This document shows positions 47,611 through 58,522 of a stretch of DNA of 64,000 nucleotides, in pieces. The DNA comes from Vibrio gazogenes (GTDB lineage: Bacteria; Pseudomonadota; Gammaproteobacteria; Enterobacterales; Vibrionaceae), in assembly GCF_023920225.1 (NCBI RefSeq), contig NZ_CP092587.1, positions 2,604,001 to 2,668,000 on the forward strand. Reading direction: 5' to 3'. The position numbers and the translations under genes are program-made. Each line of letters starts with the position of its first letter. Positions within the stretch are counted from its first letter, which is position 1. Below the pieces are notes generated by a model, which was not told where the DNA came from, made no database searches, and saw nothing but the letters and a program-made list of their open reading frames with translations.

Positions 47611-49698
47611 TTACTTCTTCGCGTTACGTTCTTTAACTTCAGCGATCACTTTCTCAGCAACGTTTGCTGGACATGCCGAGTATCTTTCGAACTCCATAGA
47701 GAACTGACCACGACCTGAAGTCATCGTACGCAGTGTACCGATGTAGCCGAACATTTCTGATAGAGGAACGTCTGCTTTGATACGTACGCCAGTCGCACCA
47801 GCTTGTTGGTCTTTGATCATACCACGACGACGGTTCAGGTCACCGATGACGTCACCAACGTTATCTTCTGGTGAGAACACGTCAACTTTCATGATTGGCT
47901 CAAGAAGCTGTGCGCCTGCTTTTGGCATTGACTGACGGAATGCGCCTTTCGCTGCGATTTCAAATGCGATTGCAGATGAGTCCACTGCGTGGAAGCCACC
48001 GTCAAACAGTTCAACTTCAACGTCCAGAGTCGGGAAGCCAGCCAGAACACCGTGCTGCATCATACCTTCGAAGCCTTTCTCGATTGCAGGCCAGAATTCT
48101 TTAGGAACGTTACCACCAACAACAGTTGATTTGAAAGTAAAGCCAGAGTTTGGCTCACCTGGTTTGATACGGTAATCGATCTTACCGAACTGACCAGAAC
48201 CACCAGACTGTTTCTTGTGCGTGTAGCTGTCTTCGATTTCTTTGGTAATCGTTTCACGGTAAGCAACCTGAGGCGCACCAACTTCCAGCTCAACGCCGTA
48301 AGTCCGTTTCAGGATGTCTACTTTGATGTCCAGGTGAAGTTCGCCCATACCTTTCAGGATGGTTTCGCCTGAATCTTCATCAGTCTCAACTTGGAATGAT
48401 GGATCTTCTGCAACCATCTTACCGATCGCGATACCCATTTTTTCAGTAGAACCTTTATCTTTCGGAGAAACCGCGATAGAGATTACTGGTTCTGGGAAGA
48501 TCATTGGCTCAAGAGTACATTCGTGTTTTGGATCACACAGCGTGTGACCAGTTTGAACGTTCTTCATACCAACAACTGCGATGATATCACCAGCTTGTGC
48601 TGAAGTAATTTCAGTACGGTCATCTGCCTGCATCTCAACCATACGGCCGATACGCTCAGTTTTACCTGTTGCTGAGTTAAGGATTGTATCGCCTTTCTTC
48701 ATCACACCTGAGTAGATACGGATGAAGGTTAGAGCACCAAAGCGGTCATCCATGATTTTGAATGCCAACGCTTTCAGTGGTTCTGCTGCGTCTACTTTCG
48801 CCACTTCACCAGTAGGTTCACCAGTTTGTGGATCAGTCAGTTCTTGTGGATCAACTTCTGTTGGGTTTGGCAGATAATCAACAACTGCGTCCAGAACTAG
48901 CTGAACACCTTTGTTCTTAAATGCAGAACCACAGTAAGTTGGGAAAAATGCTAGATCACGTGTTCCTTTACGGATACAACGTTTGATGTCTTCGATAGAA
49001 GGCTCTTCGCCGTCCATGTAAGCCATCATTAAGTCGTCGTCTTGTTCAACAGCAGTTTCAATCAGGTACTCACGGTATTCATCTACCTGATCAACCATAT
49101 CTGCTGGAACATCTTTGATTTCGTAGTTTTCTGGTAGACCTGTGTCATCCCATACGTAGGCTTGACGAGTCAGAACGTCAACAACGCCCACGAATTCGTC
49201 TTCACGACCGATAGGTAAAGTCATTACCAATGGAGTTGCTGCCAATACGTTCTTCACTTGCTCAACAACGTTGAAGAAATCTGCACCCATACGGTCCAGT
49301 TTGTTAACGAAGATGATACGTGCAACTTCTGATTCGTTCGCGTAACGCCAGTTAGTTTCTGATTGTGGTTCAACACCACCAGAACCACAGAATACACCGA
49401 TACCGCCATCAAGAACTTTCAGTGAACGGTATACTTCTACTGTAAAGTCAACGTGTCCAGGAGTATCGATAACGTTTAGACGGTGGTTTTTCCACTCACA
49501 AGTTACCGCAGCTGATTGGATAGTAATACCGCGCTCTGCTTCCTGCTCCATGAAGTCCGTAGTAGATTCACCATCGTGAACCTCACCAGTTCTATGGATT
49601 TTACCAGTAAGCTTAAGAATACGCTCAGTGGTAGTGGTTTTACCCGCGTCAACGTGCGCGAAAATACCAATGTTTCTGTATTTCGATAAATCTGCCAT
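47611..49698 (-). CDS. fusA2: Elongation factor G, second copy (FusA2)
   Basis: A 695-residue translational GTPase. G motifs are complete: [27 protein letters not shown] and [10 protein letters not shown]; domains III-V follow to [12 protein letters not shown] drives translocation and, with RRF, ribosome recycling. Vibrio species usually have one fusA in the str operon (about 698 residues) and a second of 695 residues beside radA; the isolated location, next to radA, marks this as that second copy. The division of labour between the two is unknown from this sequence. Confidence 0.93.
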   Translation of the reverse strand: MADLSKYRNIGIFAHVDAGKTTTTERILKLTGKIHRTGEVHDGESTTDFMEQEAERGITIQSAAVTCEWKNHRLNVIDTPGHVDFTVEVYRSLKVLDGGIGVFCGSGGVEPQSETNWRYANESEVARIIFVNKLDRMGADFFNVVEQVKNVLAATPLVMTLPIGREDEFVGVVDVLTRQAYVWDDTGLPENYEIKDVPADMVDQVDEYREYLIETAVEQDDDLMMAYMDGEEPSIEDIKRCIRKGTRDLAFFPTYCGSAFKNKGVQLVLDAVVDYLPNPTEVDPQELTDPQTGEPTGEVAKVDAAEPLKALAFKIMDDRFGALTFIRIYSGVMKKGDTILNSATGKTERIGRMVEMQADDRTEITSAQAGDIIAVVGMKNVQTGHTLCDPKHECTLEPMIFPEPVISIAVSPKDKGSTEKMGIAIGKMVAEDPSFQVETDEDSGETILKGMGELHLDIKVDILKRTYGVELEVGAPQVAYRETITKEIEDSYTHKKQSGGSGQFGKIDYRIKPGEPNSGFTFKSTVVGGNVPKEFWPAIEKGFEGMMQHGVLAGFPTLDVEVELFDGGFHAVDSSAIAFEIAAKGAFRQSMPKAGAQLLEPIMKVDVFSPEDNVGDVIGDLNRRRGMIKDQQAGATGVRIKADVPLSEMFGYIGTLRTMTSGRGQFSMEFERYSACPANVAEKVIAEVKERNAKK

Positions 49699-49798
49699 TG
49701 TCTTACTCTGTTAATAAGGTATAAAGTGCGCGCAGAGTATATCATAATCCGTCAAGACTGATAGCCCCGCTCGCGGTTTGGTGAAAAATATTTTCCAT

Positions 49799-49815
49799 CG
49801 CCTTATTTCAAGGCG
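49799..49815 (-). terminator. Hairpin downstream of radA
   Basis: CGCCTT (49799-49804) pairs with AAGGCG (49810-49815) around ATTTC. It lies about 60 bases past the radA stop, with ATATTTTTC shortly after on the minus strand. It probably ends radA transcription before fusA2. Confidence 0.6.
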
Positions 49816-49877
49816 GTTTTCAATATTTTCGCTGGTTATTCATTTGAGAAACAAGCTAAATTTCTCAATCTGTGCTG

Positions 49878-51257
49878 TTAAAGCTCATCAAATGCTTGAA
49901 TCGCATCGGCCAATTTTTTCACCGCATGGATTTGCATCCCTTCAATGCCGCCTTTCGGCATATTTGCATAAGGAATAATGGCTTTTTTAAACCCATGCTT
50001 AAAAGCTTCATTTAACCGCTCCTGACCACTTGGTACAGGGCGAATCTCTCCCGCAAGCCCAACTTCACCAAAAATGACCACATCTTTGGGTAAAGCCCGG
50101 TCCCGAAAACTCGACAATAATGCCATCACCAGCGCCAAATCCGCACTGGTTTCGGTCACTTTCACCCCGCCGACTACATTCACAAACACGTCTTGATCAG
50201 CCATCATCAGACCACCGTGCTTATGTAACACAGCCAGAAGTAAAGAAAGACGGTTCTGCTCAAGGCCGACTGCCACCCGGCGCGGGTTCGCAAGTTGCGA
50301 GTAATCTACCAGTGCTTGAATCTCGACCAAGAGTGGTCGCGTGCCTTCCCAGACAACCATGACTGAACTACCGGATGTTTCTTCTTCACCTCTGGATAAG
50401 AATATAGCAGAGGGATTAGTGACTTCTCTCATCCCCTGTCCGGTCATCGCAAAAACACCCAGCTCGTTCACCGCCCCGAAGCGGTTTTTGTGGCTTCTGA
50501 GCGTTCTGAAGCGACTGTCGGTTCCGCCATCCAATAACACTGAGCAGTCAATAATATGTTCAAGCACTTTCGGCCCAGCTAACGTACCATCTTTTGTCAC
50601 GTGGCCGACAATAAACAGTGCAACATGATTTTGTTTCGCATAACGAGTCAATGCCGTAGCAGATTCCCGGACTTGAGACACACTGCCCGGCGATGACTGA
50701 ACATCAGCAATATGCATGACTTGAATCGAGTCAATCACCATAACCTTCGGCTGCTCTTGTTCTGCAATCTGGCAAATTCGATCAACACTGGTTTCAGATA
50801 ACATGCGGAGCCGATCTTTCGGCAATCCCAAACGAGAAGCGCGCATTGCAACCTGCTGGAGCGACTCCTCACCGGTGACATATAGCGTCGGAACCCCGCT
50901 GGCGAGATAACACATGACCTGTAACAATAACGTTGATTTCCCAGCCCCTGGATTGCCACCGATCAAAATGGCAGCACCGGGGACGACACCACCACCCAAA
51001 ACACGGTCTAACTCTTTGAACCCACTGGTAAAACGAGGCAGTTCCTGTAGATCAATATCAGCCAGTGTTTGAACCTTCGTTTCAGTCACGCCACCGGCAT
51101 AACCACTCAATCGCTCGTTCCGAGAAACCTGAGGAGAGGCTGCCAGCCGGACTTCCGTAATGGTATTCCATGCACCACATGCATTACATTGCCCTTGCCA
51201 GCGAGGAAAATCCGCACCACAATCATTACAAACGTATGCTCTTTTTGTCTTCGCCAT
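49878..51257 (-). CDS. radA: DNA repair protein RadA (Sms)
   Basis: A 459-residue protein with the RadA layout: a four-cysteine zinc finger YVCNDCGADFPRWQGQCNACGAW (residues about 8-30 in two pairs), a RecA-like ATPase with Walker A GGNPGAGKSTLLLQV (about 97-111), the KNRFGAVNE motif, and a C-terminal Lon-protease-like domain. RadA helps process recombination intermediates as a branch-migration helicase. It diverges from plzC with 136 bases between. Confidence 0.96.
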   Translation of the reverse strand: MAKTKRAYVCNDCGADFPRWQGQCNACGAWNTITEVRLAASPQVSRNERLSGYAGGVTETKVQTLADIDLQELPRFTSGFKELDRVLGGGVVPGAAILIGGNPGAGKSTLLLQVMCYLASGVPTLYVTGEESLQQVAMRASRLGLPKDRLRMLSETSVDRICQIAEQEQPKVMVIDSIQVMHIADVQSSPGSVSQVRESATALTRYAKQNHVALFIVGHVTKDGTLAGPKVLEHIIDCSVLLDGGTDSRFRTLRSHKNRFGAVNELGVFAMTGQGMREVTNPSAIFLSRGEEETSGSSVMVVWEGTRPLLVEIQALVDYSQLANPRRVAVGLEQNRLSLLLAVLHKHGGLMMADQDVFVNVVGGVKVTETSADLALVMALLSSFRDRALPKDVVIFGEVGLAGEIRPVPSGQERLNEAFKHGFKKAIIPYANMPKGGIEGMQIHAVKKLADAIQAFDEL

Positions 51258-51393
51258 ATCCCCTCAACTCGATTATGGAATGTGATTCAGTATACAATTT
51301 AATTCGAGTAGACCCGAAAATAATAAATAACTCATTAAATTATTGACAAAAAAAGCCGATAATTATTTCAGAGCGTGGACATCATAAATAATT

Positions 51394-53742
51394 ATGCAAA
51401 AAACAGAAATTAGATCTATCGCGGAAAAATTAATTCCAGCTTATAAGTCAGAGGATTTTGAAAAAATTCTGTCACAGATAACGGAAGGTGAACAGCCCTC
51501 GACTAAATTACTTGTAAAAATGGAACTAAATCGAGTCATGGGTCCTTGCACCAAGATCGTCGATCTCCGTGGACGTGTTCAGGGTGAATGTCGAGAATAT
51601 CTCCTGAATGGTCTGCGTCACTGGCTCGATGATGTCGCTTTTAATGACTATTACAAATATATCAAAAAATTTGGTGGTTATACCGAAGGTGTATGGGAAG
51701 CGCTTTATAATACCCGCAACAATTTTCGGGTGATGAAAGAGAGAAATACCGACAACCAGCCCAGTCTTACCGATTCAGATAGCCCTTTTGAAGTAGAAAC
51801 GATTCAATTAGGCTACGATCTGAAGCGCAAAGAAAACCGGATGAAGTTTGCTTCACAGGTTGATGTGACATTATCCAATGGACAACGGCTTGTTGCCGTC
51901 ACACTCGATTTTTCCCCTTCTGGCGCAAAAATCAAAGTGCCTGCGGCATTTGATTATAAATTGGGAGAAAGCATCCAGCTTCATTTCTCGGAACTTGAGC
52001 TGAAACACCCGCACCTTGAAGCCCTCCAATCTCCAATCGAGTACCGTATACTCGGTATCGATGAATCTCTTGAAAATGATGCAGTAAAATTTCTTCGACT
52101 GATCAAACTGACCGAGACACAGGTGATCGAACAAGTCATTCAGGAGCACCTGTTCAATGAAACGCAGAAAGTGCGCCACGATAATCAAGACAAAATCATG
52201 CGGGCCAGAACCCGTGCCTACGAACATACATTTCTGAAGCATGCTTGTCAGCTTCCGGTGTTTTTTGAGGGCGATGAGCTCAAAGTTGTTCTTTTGACCG
52301 AAAGCAACCACAATATCTGGCAGTATTGGCATGATGAAAGAAATCAGCAGTCGTTGGGCAATCTGTTTAACCAGCAACGGATGTCACTTCTTGCGAAACA
52401 AGGTGTGAGTGAAAGTAGTAATACCCTCTATACTTTTAAACACGACTATCAAGGAAAATGTTTGTTTTTTTCCATGATGAAGTCAGAAGCGACGCCCGAA
52501 TTGCGCAAATTATTTTGGCACATCGGTGCCAAAAAGGAATCGTGGCGAGCTTTTCGAATCTCAATGTTTGAACTCAGCGCTCAGGAACGGAAAAGTCTTG
52601 CCACAGAATCACCGGAGCTGACTAAGCATCTTTCCTCACTGACTCACTGTGGGATATTGCAAGAGGTCAGTAATCCAGAAACCGCTGCAGATTACCTGCT
52701 GGTCGATAAACCGAAAATGCCTAGCAGTGAATTAAATATTTTCCGTCATCCGAGAAAAGTGAGTGGTTATCCTGTTTCAATCTTCTTTGATGCCCGCTCT
52801 CAACGCAGAGAGCCCCGCTATCGGCTGAGTTCACAGGTCTCTATCGAAACCGCTCAAGGCGATGTTATCAACGGCAAAACCATTGATCTGTCCAAACGGG
52901 GAGTTTATATCACCCTTGAAACCCCCGTTGTCTTGAAGGTCGGGGATCTGATCAAGGTCGATTTTATTGAACTCAAACTCTATAACAAGAAATTACTGCT
53001 GGATCAGGTCCCCTATCAAGTCGCCCGAATCACGCCAAATGGTCAGCGTATTCAGCTTGCCATTCAGGAAGATAGTCAAACGATAAAAATAATCCGTTTT
53101 TTCAATCGGTTAATTGAAAGCAACCGAGATAAATTAATCGAAAATGACGAAATACGACCCACCTTAGCACTACTCGAGGGACTGCATCATATTCTCTTGG
53201 ATAAGATTGTCTGCTCACCGATCTTTGTCGAACGACAAGGCGCCTATCTCAAAACCACAGCAATTGGAGTCAGTCGCTCACTCGAGCCCTATCAGGTGTT
53301 GCTGGCAAAACTCGGACATGGAGAAGGCTATATATCCCTGGATCCGATTTTCAAAGGACATAGTAATACTCTGATCGCGCAACCGATGAAACATGTTGAT
53401 GGCGCACAACCTCACCATTTTGATATCTATTTTTCCGTCAGGAAATTCGGTAGTCGGGTCCAGTCGCTTGAAACACGCTTGTTATCTGATTTTACAACCA
53501 CCCAAGAACGAATATCCTTCATTCAAGAATCGTTAGCGATGGGGGATATTTATATCCTCAGATATTGTGCAATCGCAGTATTCCACCCAGTGGCAAAATT
53601 ATTACGTTCCGATCTGGATGAGTTGTCACTAATTAATATGCATTATGCCAAAGCCATCGAAAAATCGATTGCTTCTATTGTCGGTTATGGTGAGTTTTTT
53701 GATATTACCGAAGAGGTACTACTCCGTCTGGAAATCAACTAA
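51394..53742 (+). CDS. plzC: Double PilZ-domain protein, PlzC-like
   Basis: A 782-residue cytoplasmic protein. Two PilZ domains show the cyclic-di-GMP-binding pattern: RKENR then LDFSPSGAKIKV (residues about 146-190), and RREPRYRL then IDLSKRGVYITL (about 471-510). The rest is conserved but of unknown fold, and there are no membrane helices or signal peptide. The position between radA and serB and the length match PlzC (VC2344) of V. cholerae, which has been tied to motility and virulence phenotypes. The exact output is unknown. Confidence 0.9.
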   Translation: MQKTEIRSIAEKLIPAYKSEDFEKILSQITEGEQPSTKLLVKMELNRVMGPCTKIVDLRGRVQGECREYLLNGLRHWLDDVAFNDYYKYIKKFGGYTEGVWEALYNTRNNFRVMKERNTDNQPSLTDSDSPFEVETIQLGYDLKRKENRMKFASQVDVTLSNGQRLVAVTLDFSPSGAKIKVPAAFDYKLGESIQLHFSELELKHPHLEALQSPIEYRILGIDESLENDAVKFLRLIKLTETQVIEQVIQEHLFNETQKVRHDNQDKIMRARTRAYEHTFLKHACQLPVFFEGDELKVVLLTESNHNIWQYWHDERNQQSLGNLFNQQRMSLLAKQGVSESSNTLYTFKHDYQGKCLFFSMMKSEATPELRKLFWHIGAKKESWRAFRISMFELSAQERKSLATESPELTKHLSSLTHCGILQEVSNPETAADYLLVDKPKMPSSELNIFRHPRKVSGYPVSIFFDARSQRREPRYRLSSQVSIETAQGDVINGKTIDLSKRGVYITLETPVVLKVGDLIKVDFIELKLYNKKLLLDQVPYQVARITPNGQRIQLAIQEDSQTIKIIRFFNRLIESNRDKLIENDEIRPTLALLEGLHHILLDKIVCSPIFVERQGAYLKTTAIGVSRSLEPYQVLLAKLGHGEGYISLDPIFKGHSNTLIAQPMKHVDGAQPHHFDIYFSVRKFGSRVQSLETRLLSDFTTTQERISFIQESLAMGDIYILRYCAIAVFHPVAKLLRSDLDELSLINMHYAKAIEKSIASIVGYGEFFDITEEVLLRLEIN

Positions 53743-53755
53743 TTCACATGGGAAG

Positions 53756-53792
53756 GAGCGCAAGATACGAGTACCATCTGTTTCTTGCGCTC
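53756..53792. terminator. Terminator between convergent plzC and serB
   Basis: GAGCGCAAGA (53756-53765) pairs perfectly with TCTTGCGCTC (53783-53792), a 10 bp stem with a 17-nt loop. It lies midway in the 72-base gap between the two 3' ends, so it can serve both. Confidence 0.72.
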
Positions 53793-53814
53793 ACAACGAC
53801 TGTGACTCAATTGA

Positions 53815-54756
53815 TTAAGACTGTAATACCAAACTTGCTGATAAAATACAGAGAATGCCACCTAGCTGCGCATAGCGAATCGCAGACTGAGCCTGAGCTT
53901 CGACTTTCGGTTTTGCATGGAACGCGATTCCTAATCCGGCAGCATCCATCATCACCAAGTCATTCGCACCATCACCAACCGCAACTGTATTGGCCGATTG
54001 AAGATTGTACTGCGTCGTCAGGCTTCGTAAAATATCGGCTTTGGTCTGTGCAGAAACAACCTCACCTAACACTTTACCCGTCAGTTGACCATCGACAATT
54101 TCCAGTACATTAGACTGAGCGAAGTCCAGCGCGAGCATCTCTTGCAGATAATCAGAGAAATAAGTAAACCCACCGGACGCAATCGCAGTTCGCCAGCCGA
54201 AGTCTTTTAATGCTGAGATCAACTCACGCAATTCCGGCATCAAAGGCAGCACCGCCCGAACCTGTGCGAGAATATTTGCATCCGCACCGGTCAACTGAGC
54301 AACACGCTGACGGAGACTCTGCTCGAAATCGAGCTCACCCTGCATCGCTCGCTCCGTGACGGCTGATACTTCCGCACCAACTCCCGCCAGTTTGGCAATT
54401 TCATCAATACATTCAATCTGAATGGCTGTCGAGTCCATGTCCATGAGTAACAAGCCCGGTTGGCTTAAATCGGGCAGCGCTTCAAGACAAGCATAATCAA
54501 CCTGCAACTGTTGAAGGCTCTTTTCATGAGATGCGGTTAAATCTCCTGCCATTAAAGCGACATCATAGTGGCCTACGCGCCAAATCCGATTGATTGGATT
54601 GAACATGCCGGTTAATTCATCAAGCTGTGTAAAAAAATCAGGAGACAGGGAGGCACTGTATAAAATCCAGTTCGCCTGAACATGTTGTATCCGTTGCTGT
54701 AACTGTTCTGCGAGTGCCGTCTTTTGTGTAATTAACAATGTCTTTTGCGAGTTCAT
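53815..54756 (-). CDS. serB: Phosphoserine phosphatase SerB
   Basis: A 313-residue HAD-superfamily phosphatase. Catalytic motifs are LLLMDMDSTAIQIECIDEIAKLAG (nucleophile Asp in DMDST, residue about 106), the SGGF motif in IASGGFTYF and VGDGANDLVMM. It performs the last step of serine synthesis. The N-terminal about 95 residues form the small regulatory domain usual in this group. It converges with plzC and diverges from ytjB. Confidence 0.95.
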   Translation of the reverse strand: MNSQKTLLITQKTALAEQLQQRIQHVQANWILYSASLSPDFFTQLDELTGMFNPINRIWRVGHYDVALMAGDLTASHEKSLQQLQVDYACLEALPDLSQPGLLLMDMDSTAIQIECIDEIAKLAGVGAEVSAVTERAMQGELDFEQSLRQRVAQLTGADANILAQVRAVLPLMPELRELISALKDFGWRTAIASGGFTYFSDYLQEMLALDFAQSNVLEIVDGQLTGKVLGEVVSAQTKADILRSLTTQYNLQSANTVAVGDGANDLVMMDAAGLGIAFHAKPKVEAQAQSAIRYAQLGGILCILSASLVLQS

Positions 54757-54858
54757 GAAATTTACCTGTAATGAAAGTAACCCGACGTTAACCTATTGCA
54801 ATTTAAAAACGCAAGTATCAATATGACTTCTGATAAAAATTCTTGTGGTTAAGGTACG

Positions 54859-55470
54859 ATGAGTGGTTCCCTGTTTTCGTTACGCGTATTTCTACGTATC
54901 ATTGCTGTCCTCAGTGTTGTTATGATGTTTGTCTTTACGGCAGAAAACAGCGTGATGATTAGTAAGGGCAATGAAAAAATTCAGACGAATCAACTGGAGA
55001 CGCTGACCAAACTGCTGATCTCACAAGCCTCACTCACGGCCAGTAGCTTTTTAGCGGAGCAGGATGAAGAAAAACTGAAATCGCTGACCAATCAACTGGC
55101 ACGTGATCGATTAGTGTTTGATGCCACGATCTATGATGCAGAAGGCGTACAAATTGCCGCAAGCGACTCAGCGCTCAGCGTCAGGGATGTCTTAGGTCTG
55201 GATACTCCGTTGAAAACGGCAAGCATTGGTAGGCAACAGTTGGTTGAACCGGTGTTACACGACAACAACGTGATCGGTTTCATTCGCATTACTTTTGAAA
55301 CGGGGAAAGTGACGGCTATATCTGATCACCATTACCGGAAAAGTGATCGTTATATGTATTTAATGATCTTGGCAAGCTTTACCAGCGGTATTCTGCTGAC
55401 CTTATTACTCCGTCGTCAAAAAAGACGTGTCCGTCAAGGTGAGAATTTACTGTTAAAAAATGCAGGATGA
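54859..55470 (+). CDS. ytjB: YtjB (SMP) family membrane protein
   Basis: A 203-residue inner-membrane protein with an N-terminal helix (residues about 10-27), a periplasmic domain (about 30-165) and a second helix (about 170-186) followed by a basic tail RRQKRRVRQG. It matches the YtjB/Smp family encoded divergently from serB in enterobacteria and Vibrio. The function is unknown; a role in envelope or peroxide stress has been suggested for related AhpA proteins. ATG 54859 follows AAGG. Confidence 0.85.
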   Translation: MSGSLFSLRVFLRIIAVLSVVMMFVFTAENSVMISKGNEKIQTNQLETLTKLLISQASLTASSFLAEQDEEKLKSLTNQLARDRLVFDATIYDAEGVQIAASDSALSVRDVLGLDTPLKTASIGRQQLVEPVLHDNNVIGFIRITFETGKVTAISDHHYRKSDRYMYLMILASFTSGILLTLLLRRQKRRVRQGENLLLKNAG

Positions 55471-55486
55471 CGACAGTCACCCTGCA
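55455..55486 (-). terminator. Intrinsic terminator of deoD
   Basis: TGCAGG-A-TGAC (55461-55471) pairs with GTCA-C-CCTGCA (55476-55486), with one mismatch, around GACA. On the minus strand it is followed by TTTTTT (55455-55460). It overlaps the last codons of the convergent ytjB gene. Confidence 0.75.
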
Positions 55487-55513
55487 CGTTCAATCACTCA
55501 ACAAAGTCGAGTC

Positions 55514-56233
55514 TTACTGCGCGTCACCAATCAATACGGATTCAAGTGCAATCTCAATCATGTCGTTGAATGTCGTTTGACGTTCCTGAGCGGTGGTCTG
55601 TTCACCAGTCTTGATATGATCGGATACGGTACAAATCGTGAGTGCTTTCGCACCATATTCGGCAGCAACACCATAAATACCGGCAGCTTCCATCTCTACA
55701 CCGATAATGCCGTATTTATCCATCACATCAAACATGTCTGGATCCGGTGTATAAAATAGCTCGGCTGAAAACAGGTTACCGACTTTCACATCAACACCGC
55801 GAGCTTTGGCGGCTTCTTCAGCCGCTTTCACCATCTGATAATCAGCAATGGCTGAAAAGTCATGATTTTTGAAGCGGATACGATTGACTTTAGAATCGGT
55901 ACAAGCCCCCATTCCGATGACCACATCACGAATATGAACATCTGAACGAACCGCTCCACAACTGCCAACCCGAATCACTTTCTTGACTCCAAAATCTTTA
56001 ATCAGCTCTGTGACATAAATAGAACAAGATGGAATCCCCATACCATGCCCCATCACAGAGATCTTCCGCCCTTTATATGTTCCGGTATAACCGAACATAT
56101 TTCTCACGTCGCAAACTTGTACGACATCATCTAAAAAAGTTTCAGCAATATATTTTGCTCTCAGTGGATCTCCCGGCATCAAGACGACATCGGCAAAATC
56201 TCCCATTTCAGCATTAATATGTGGCGTAGCCAT
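55514..56233 (-). CDS. deoD: Purine-nucleoside phosphorylase DeoD
   Basis: A 239-residue PNP of the hexameric type, same length as in E. coli. Phosphate- and nucleoside-binding segments [23 protein letters not shown] and [11 protein letters not shown] are intact. It splits purine (deoxy)ribonucleosides into base and (deoxy)ribose-1-phosphate. AAGGAG lies upstream of ATG. It follows deoC by only 34 bases; the deoA and deoB genes normally between them are absent here, so deoxyribose-1-phosphate would have to be isomerised by a mutase encoded elsewhere. Confidence 0.96.
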   Translation of the reverse strand: MATPHINAEMGDFADVVLMPGDPLRAKYIAETFLDDVVQVCDVRNMFGYTGTYKGRKISVMGHGMGIPSCSIYVTELIKDFGVKKVIRVGSCGAVRSDVHIRDVVIGMGACTDSKVNRIRFKNHDFSAIADYQMVKAAEEAAKARGVDVKVGNLFSAELFYTPDPDMFDVMDKYGIIGVEMEAAGIYGVAAEYGAKALTICTVSDHIKTGEQTTAQERQTTFNDMIEIALESVLIGDAQ

Positions 56234-56267
56234 TTTTTCTCCTTAACTAACTATCAGATCACGCTGA

Positions 56268-57047
56268 TTAATATGAATCAGAACTTTGAGAAACTTCTGT
56301 GCCTTCCAATGTTGCCAATAGCGCATTTAACAAACTGGATGCACCAAAACGGTAGTGGCGACTGTCAGCCCACGATTCACCCATGATTTCATCAGCCATC
56401 GACAGGTAAAGTGCAGCTTCTTGTGCGGTTCTTACGCCACCGGCTGGTTTAAAACCAACTTTACCCGCAACACCCAGATCACGAATAACTTCCAACATCA
56501 TCTTGGCATAAGCAGGCGTTGCATTTTCTGCTACTTTCCCGGTTGACGTTTTAATAAAGTCGGCACCCGCACGAATCGCAATCTCAGAAGCTTGTTTAAT
56601 CAGTGCTTCTGTTTTTAATTCACCCGTTTCAATAATCACTTTTAGCAGTACATCACTACCACAAGCCGTTTTACATTGTTTGACTAAATCGAAACCAATC
56701 TGCTCATTCCCGTTCATTAAAGCACGGTAAGGAAAAACAACATCGACCTCATCCGCACCATAAGCAACCGCAGCCCGAGTTTCTGCAAGCGCAGACTCAA
56801 TATCATCTCGCCCGTGAGGGAAATTAGTGACCGTTGCAATCTTGATATCCGGCGTACCTTGCTCCCGGAGCGTTTTTTTAGCGATAGGGATAAAGCGAGG
56901 ATAAATACAAATCGCAGCGGTTGTTCCAAAAGGCGTCTTCGCACTTTGACACAACGAAATCACTTTTTCTTCAGTATCATCGTCATTCAACGTAGTTAAA
57001 TCCATTAAGGTTAACGCCCGTTGAGCCGCTGACTGTAATTCGTTCAT
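56268..57047 (-). CDS. deoC: Deoxyribose-phosphate aldolase DeoC
   Basis: A 259-residue class I aldolase, same length as E. coli DeoC. The N-terminus [20 protein letters not shown], the Schiff-base lysine region [17 protein letters not shown] and [15 protein letters not shown] are conserved. It cleaves deoxyribose-5-phosphate to acetaldehyde and glyceraldehyde-3-phosphate in nucleoside catabolism. ATG 57047 has GGAG six bases upstream; the longer frame to 57077 is unlikely. It heads a deoC-deoD operon downstream of nupC. Confidence 0.95.
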   Translation of the reverse strand: MNELQSAAQRALTLMDLTTLNDDDTEEKVISLCQSAKTPFGTTAAICIYPRFIPIAKKTLREQGTPDIKIATVTNFPHGRDDIESALAETRAAVAYGADEVDVVFPYRALMNGNEQIGFDLVKQCKTACGSDVLLKVIIETGELKTEALIKQASEIAIRAGADFIKTSTGKVAENATPAYAKMMLEVIRDLGVAGKVGFKPAGGVRTAQEAALYLSMADEIMGESWADSRHYRFGASSLLNALLATLEGTEVSQSSDSY

Positions 57048-57196
57048 ACATAACTCCATTTTAATAAACCATCTCAAATCGACATCCGACTATTTTATCT
57101 TATCAACAAGTCAGGGATATAGGAGAATAACCGCTCTACCGATCACGCAATCGGTTTGTATCTCATTATGTTATTGGCGATTAGAATCATCACAAA

Positions 57197-57227
57197 TAAA
57201 AAAGGCCTCAAGGTATCCCCCTGAGGC
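57197..57227 (-). terminator. Intrinsic terminator of nupC
   Basis: GCCTCA (57205-57210) pairs with TGAGGC (57222-57227) and on the minus strand is followed by CTTTTTTAT. It lies 33 bases beyond the nupC stop and separates nupC from deoC. A second small hairpin (ACCGAT/ATCGGT, 57138-57155) lies nearer deoC. Confidence 0.87.
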
Positions 57228-57259
57228 ACATATCATCATGACTGTTCACCCTACTCTCA

Positions 57260-58522
57260 CTAGAAAGAGAGGAAGAATCCGGCAATCGTTGCAGCCATTA
57301 GATTAGATAATGTCCCGGCAACGACAGCTCGCACACCCATCCGGGCAATATCATGTCTCCGGTTCGGTGCAATTCCCCCCAAACCGCCTAACAAAATGGC
57401 AATTGAAGATAAATTCGCAAAACCACACAGGGCGAAGGAGATAATTGCAGTTGTTTTCTCTGACATCACTTGCCCTGTCGCAGCAACAACCTGAGCATGA
57501 TCACCCATGTAAGGCACAAGGTTGGAATAAGCGACAAACTCATTCAACACAATTTTCTGCCCAATAAACGAACCGGCTGTTGTTGCCTCAGCCCAAGGAA
57601 CACCAATGATATAAGCCAATGGTGAGAACAACCAACCAAGCAGCAAATCCAAAGAAAGTTCAGGCATCCCGAACCAGCCACCGATACCGCCAAGCATACC
57701 GTTGACCAAAGCAATCAAACCGATAAATGCCAGTAACATTGCACCAATATTTAACGCCAGTTGCATCCCTGTCGATGCACCGCTTGCTGCGGCATCAATC
57801 AAGTTCGATGGCTTATCATTGCCTTCGTCAAAATTCGTTATTTCCTGATTATGGGGCGTTTCGGTTTCTGGTTTCATAATTTTTGCAAAAAGTAAACCAC
57901 CCGGTGCGGCCATAAAAGATGCTGCAACCAGAAACTCCAAACGAACACCCATCGCAGCATATCCGGCAAGTACACTACCCGCAATCGAAGCTAAACCACC
58001 ACACATGATGGCAAACAGCTCAGACTGTGTCATTTTCGGAACGTAAGGACGCACCACTAATGGCGCCTCGGTTTGTCCGACGAAGATGTTTGCAGCCGCA
58101 GACATGGATTCCGCACGAGATGTTCCCAATGCTTTCTGCAACGCACCACCAATAATTTTAATGGCAATCGGCATAACACCAATGTAGTACAGCACCGCAA
58201 TCAGAGAGCAAAAGAACACAACAGCCGGGAGCACTTGAAACGCGAAGATGAAGCCTAATCCATCAACCGAAAAATTGACTAAACTGCCGAACAAGAACCC
58301 TGTGCCATCTTTACCGTAGTTAATGACGTTCTGCACACCAGCGGTTAACCCCGCCAGAAGATCGCGTCCCCAAGGGTTATAAAGAACAAAACCACCTAAT
58401 AAAAATTGGATGGCAAAAGCTCCGCCAACCGTTCTAAAATTGATCGCTTTACGATTATCTGAAAGCAGAAAGGCAATTCCAATTAGAACAACCATCCCTA
58501 CTAAGCTCATAAACAAGCCCAT
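57260..58522 (-). CDS. nupC: Concentrative nucleoside transporter NupC
   Basis: A 420-residue CNT-family symporter; Vibrio NupC uses Na+ to import nucleosides. Family motifs are present: [48 protein letters not shown] and [24 protein letters not shown] (quoted in part). AAGGAA lies upstream of ATG 58522; ATG 58510 is an alternative. It lies immediately upstream of deoC-deoD, so uptake and breakdown of nucleosides are encoded together. A long AT-rich region precedes it. Confidence 0.95.
   Translation of the reverse strand: MGLFMSLVGMVVLIGIAFLLSDNRKAINFRTVGGAFAIQFLLGGFVLYNPWGRDLLAGLTAGVQNVINYGKDGTGFLFGSLVNFSVDGLGFIFAFQVLPAVVFFCSLIAVLYYIGVMPIAIKIIGGALQKALGTSRAESMSAAANIFVGQTEAPLVVRPYVPKMTQSELFAIMCGGLASIAGSVLAGYAAMGVRLEFLVAASFMAAPGGLLFAKIMKPETETPHNQEITNFDEGNDKPSNLIDAAASGASTGMQLALNIGAMLLAFIGLIALVNGMLGGIGGWFGMPELSLDLLLGWLFSPLAYIIGVPWAEATTAGSFIGQKIVLNEFVAYSNLVPYMGDHAQVVAATGQVMSEKTTAIISFALCGFANLSSIAILLGGLGGIAPNRRHDIARMGVRAVVAGTLSNLMAATIAGFFLSF

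Noticed and set aside
51871..52377. 168-codon antisense ORF inside plzC
   Set aside because: Shadow frame of a conserved coding gene, with no promoter or ribosome binding site.
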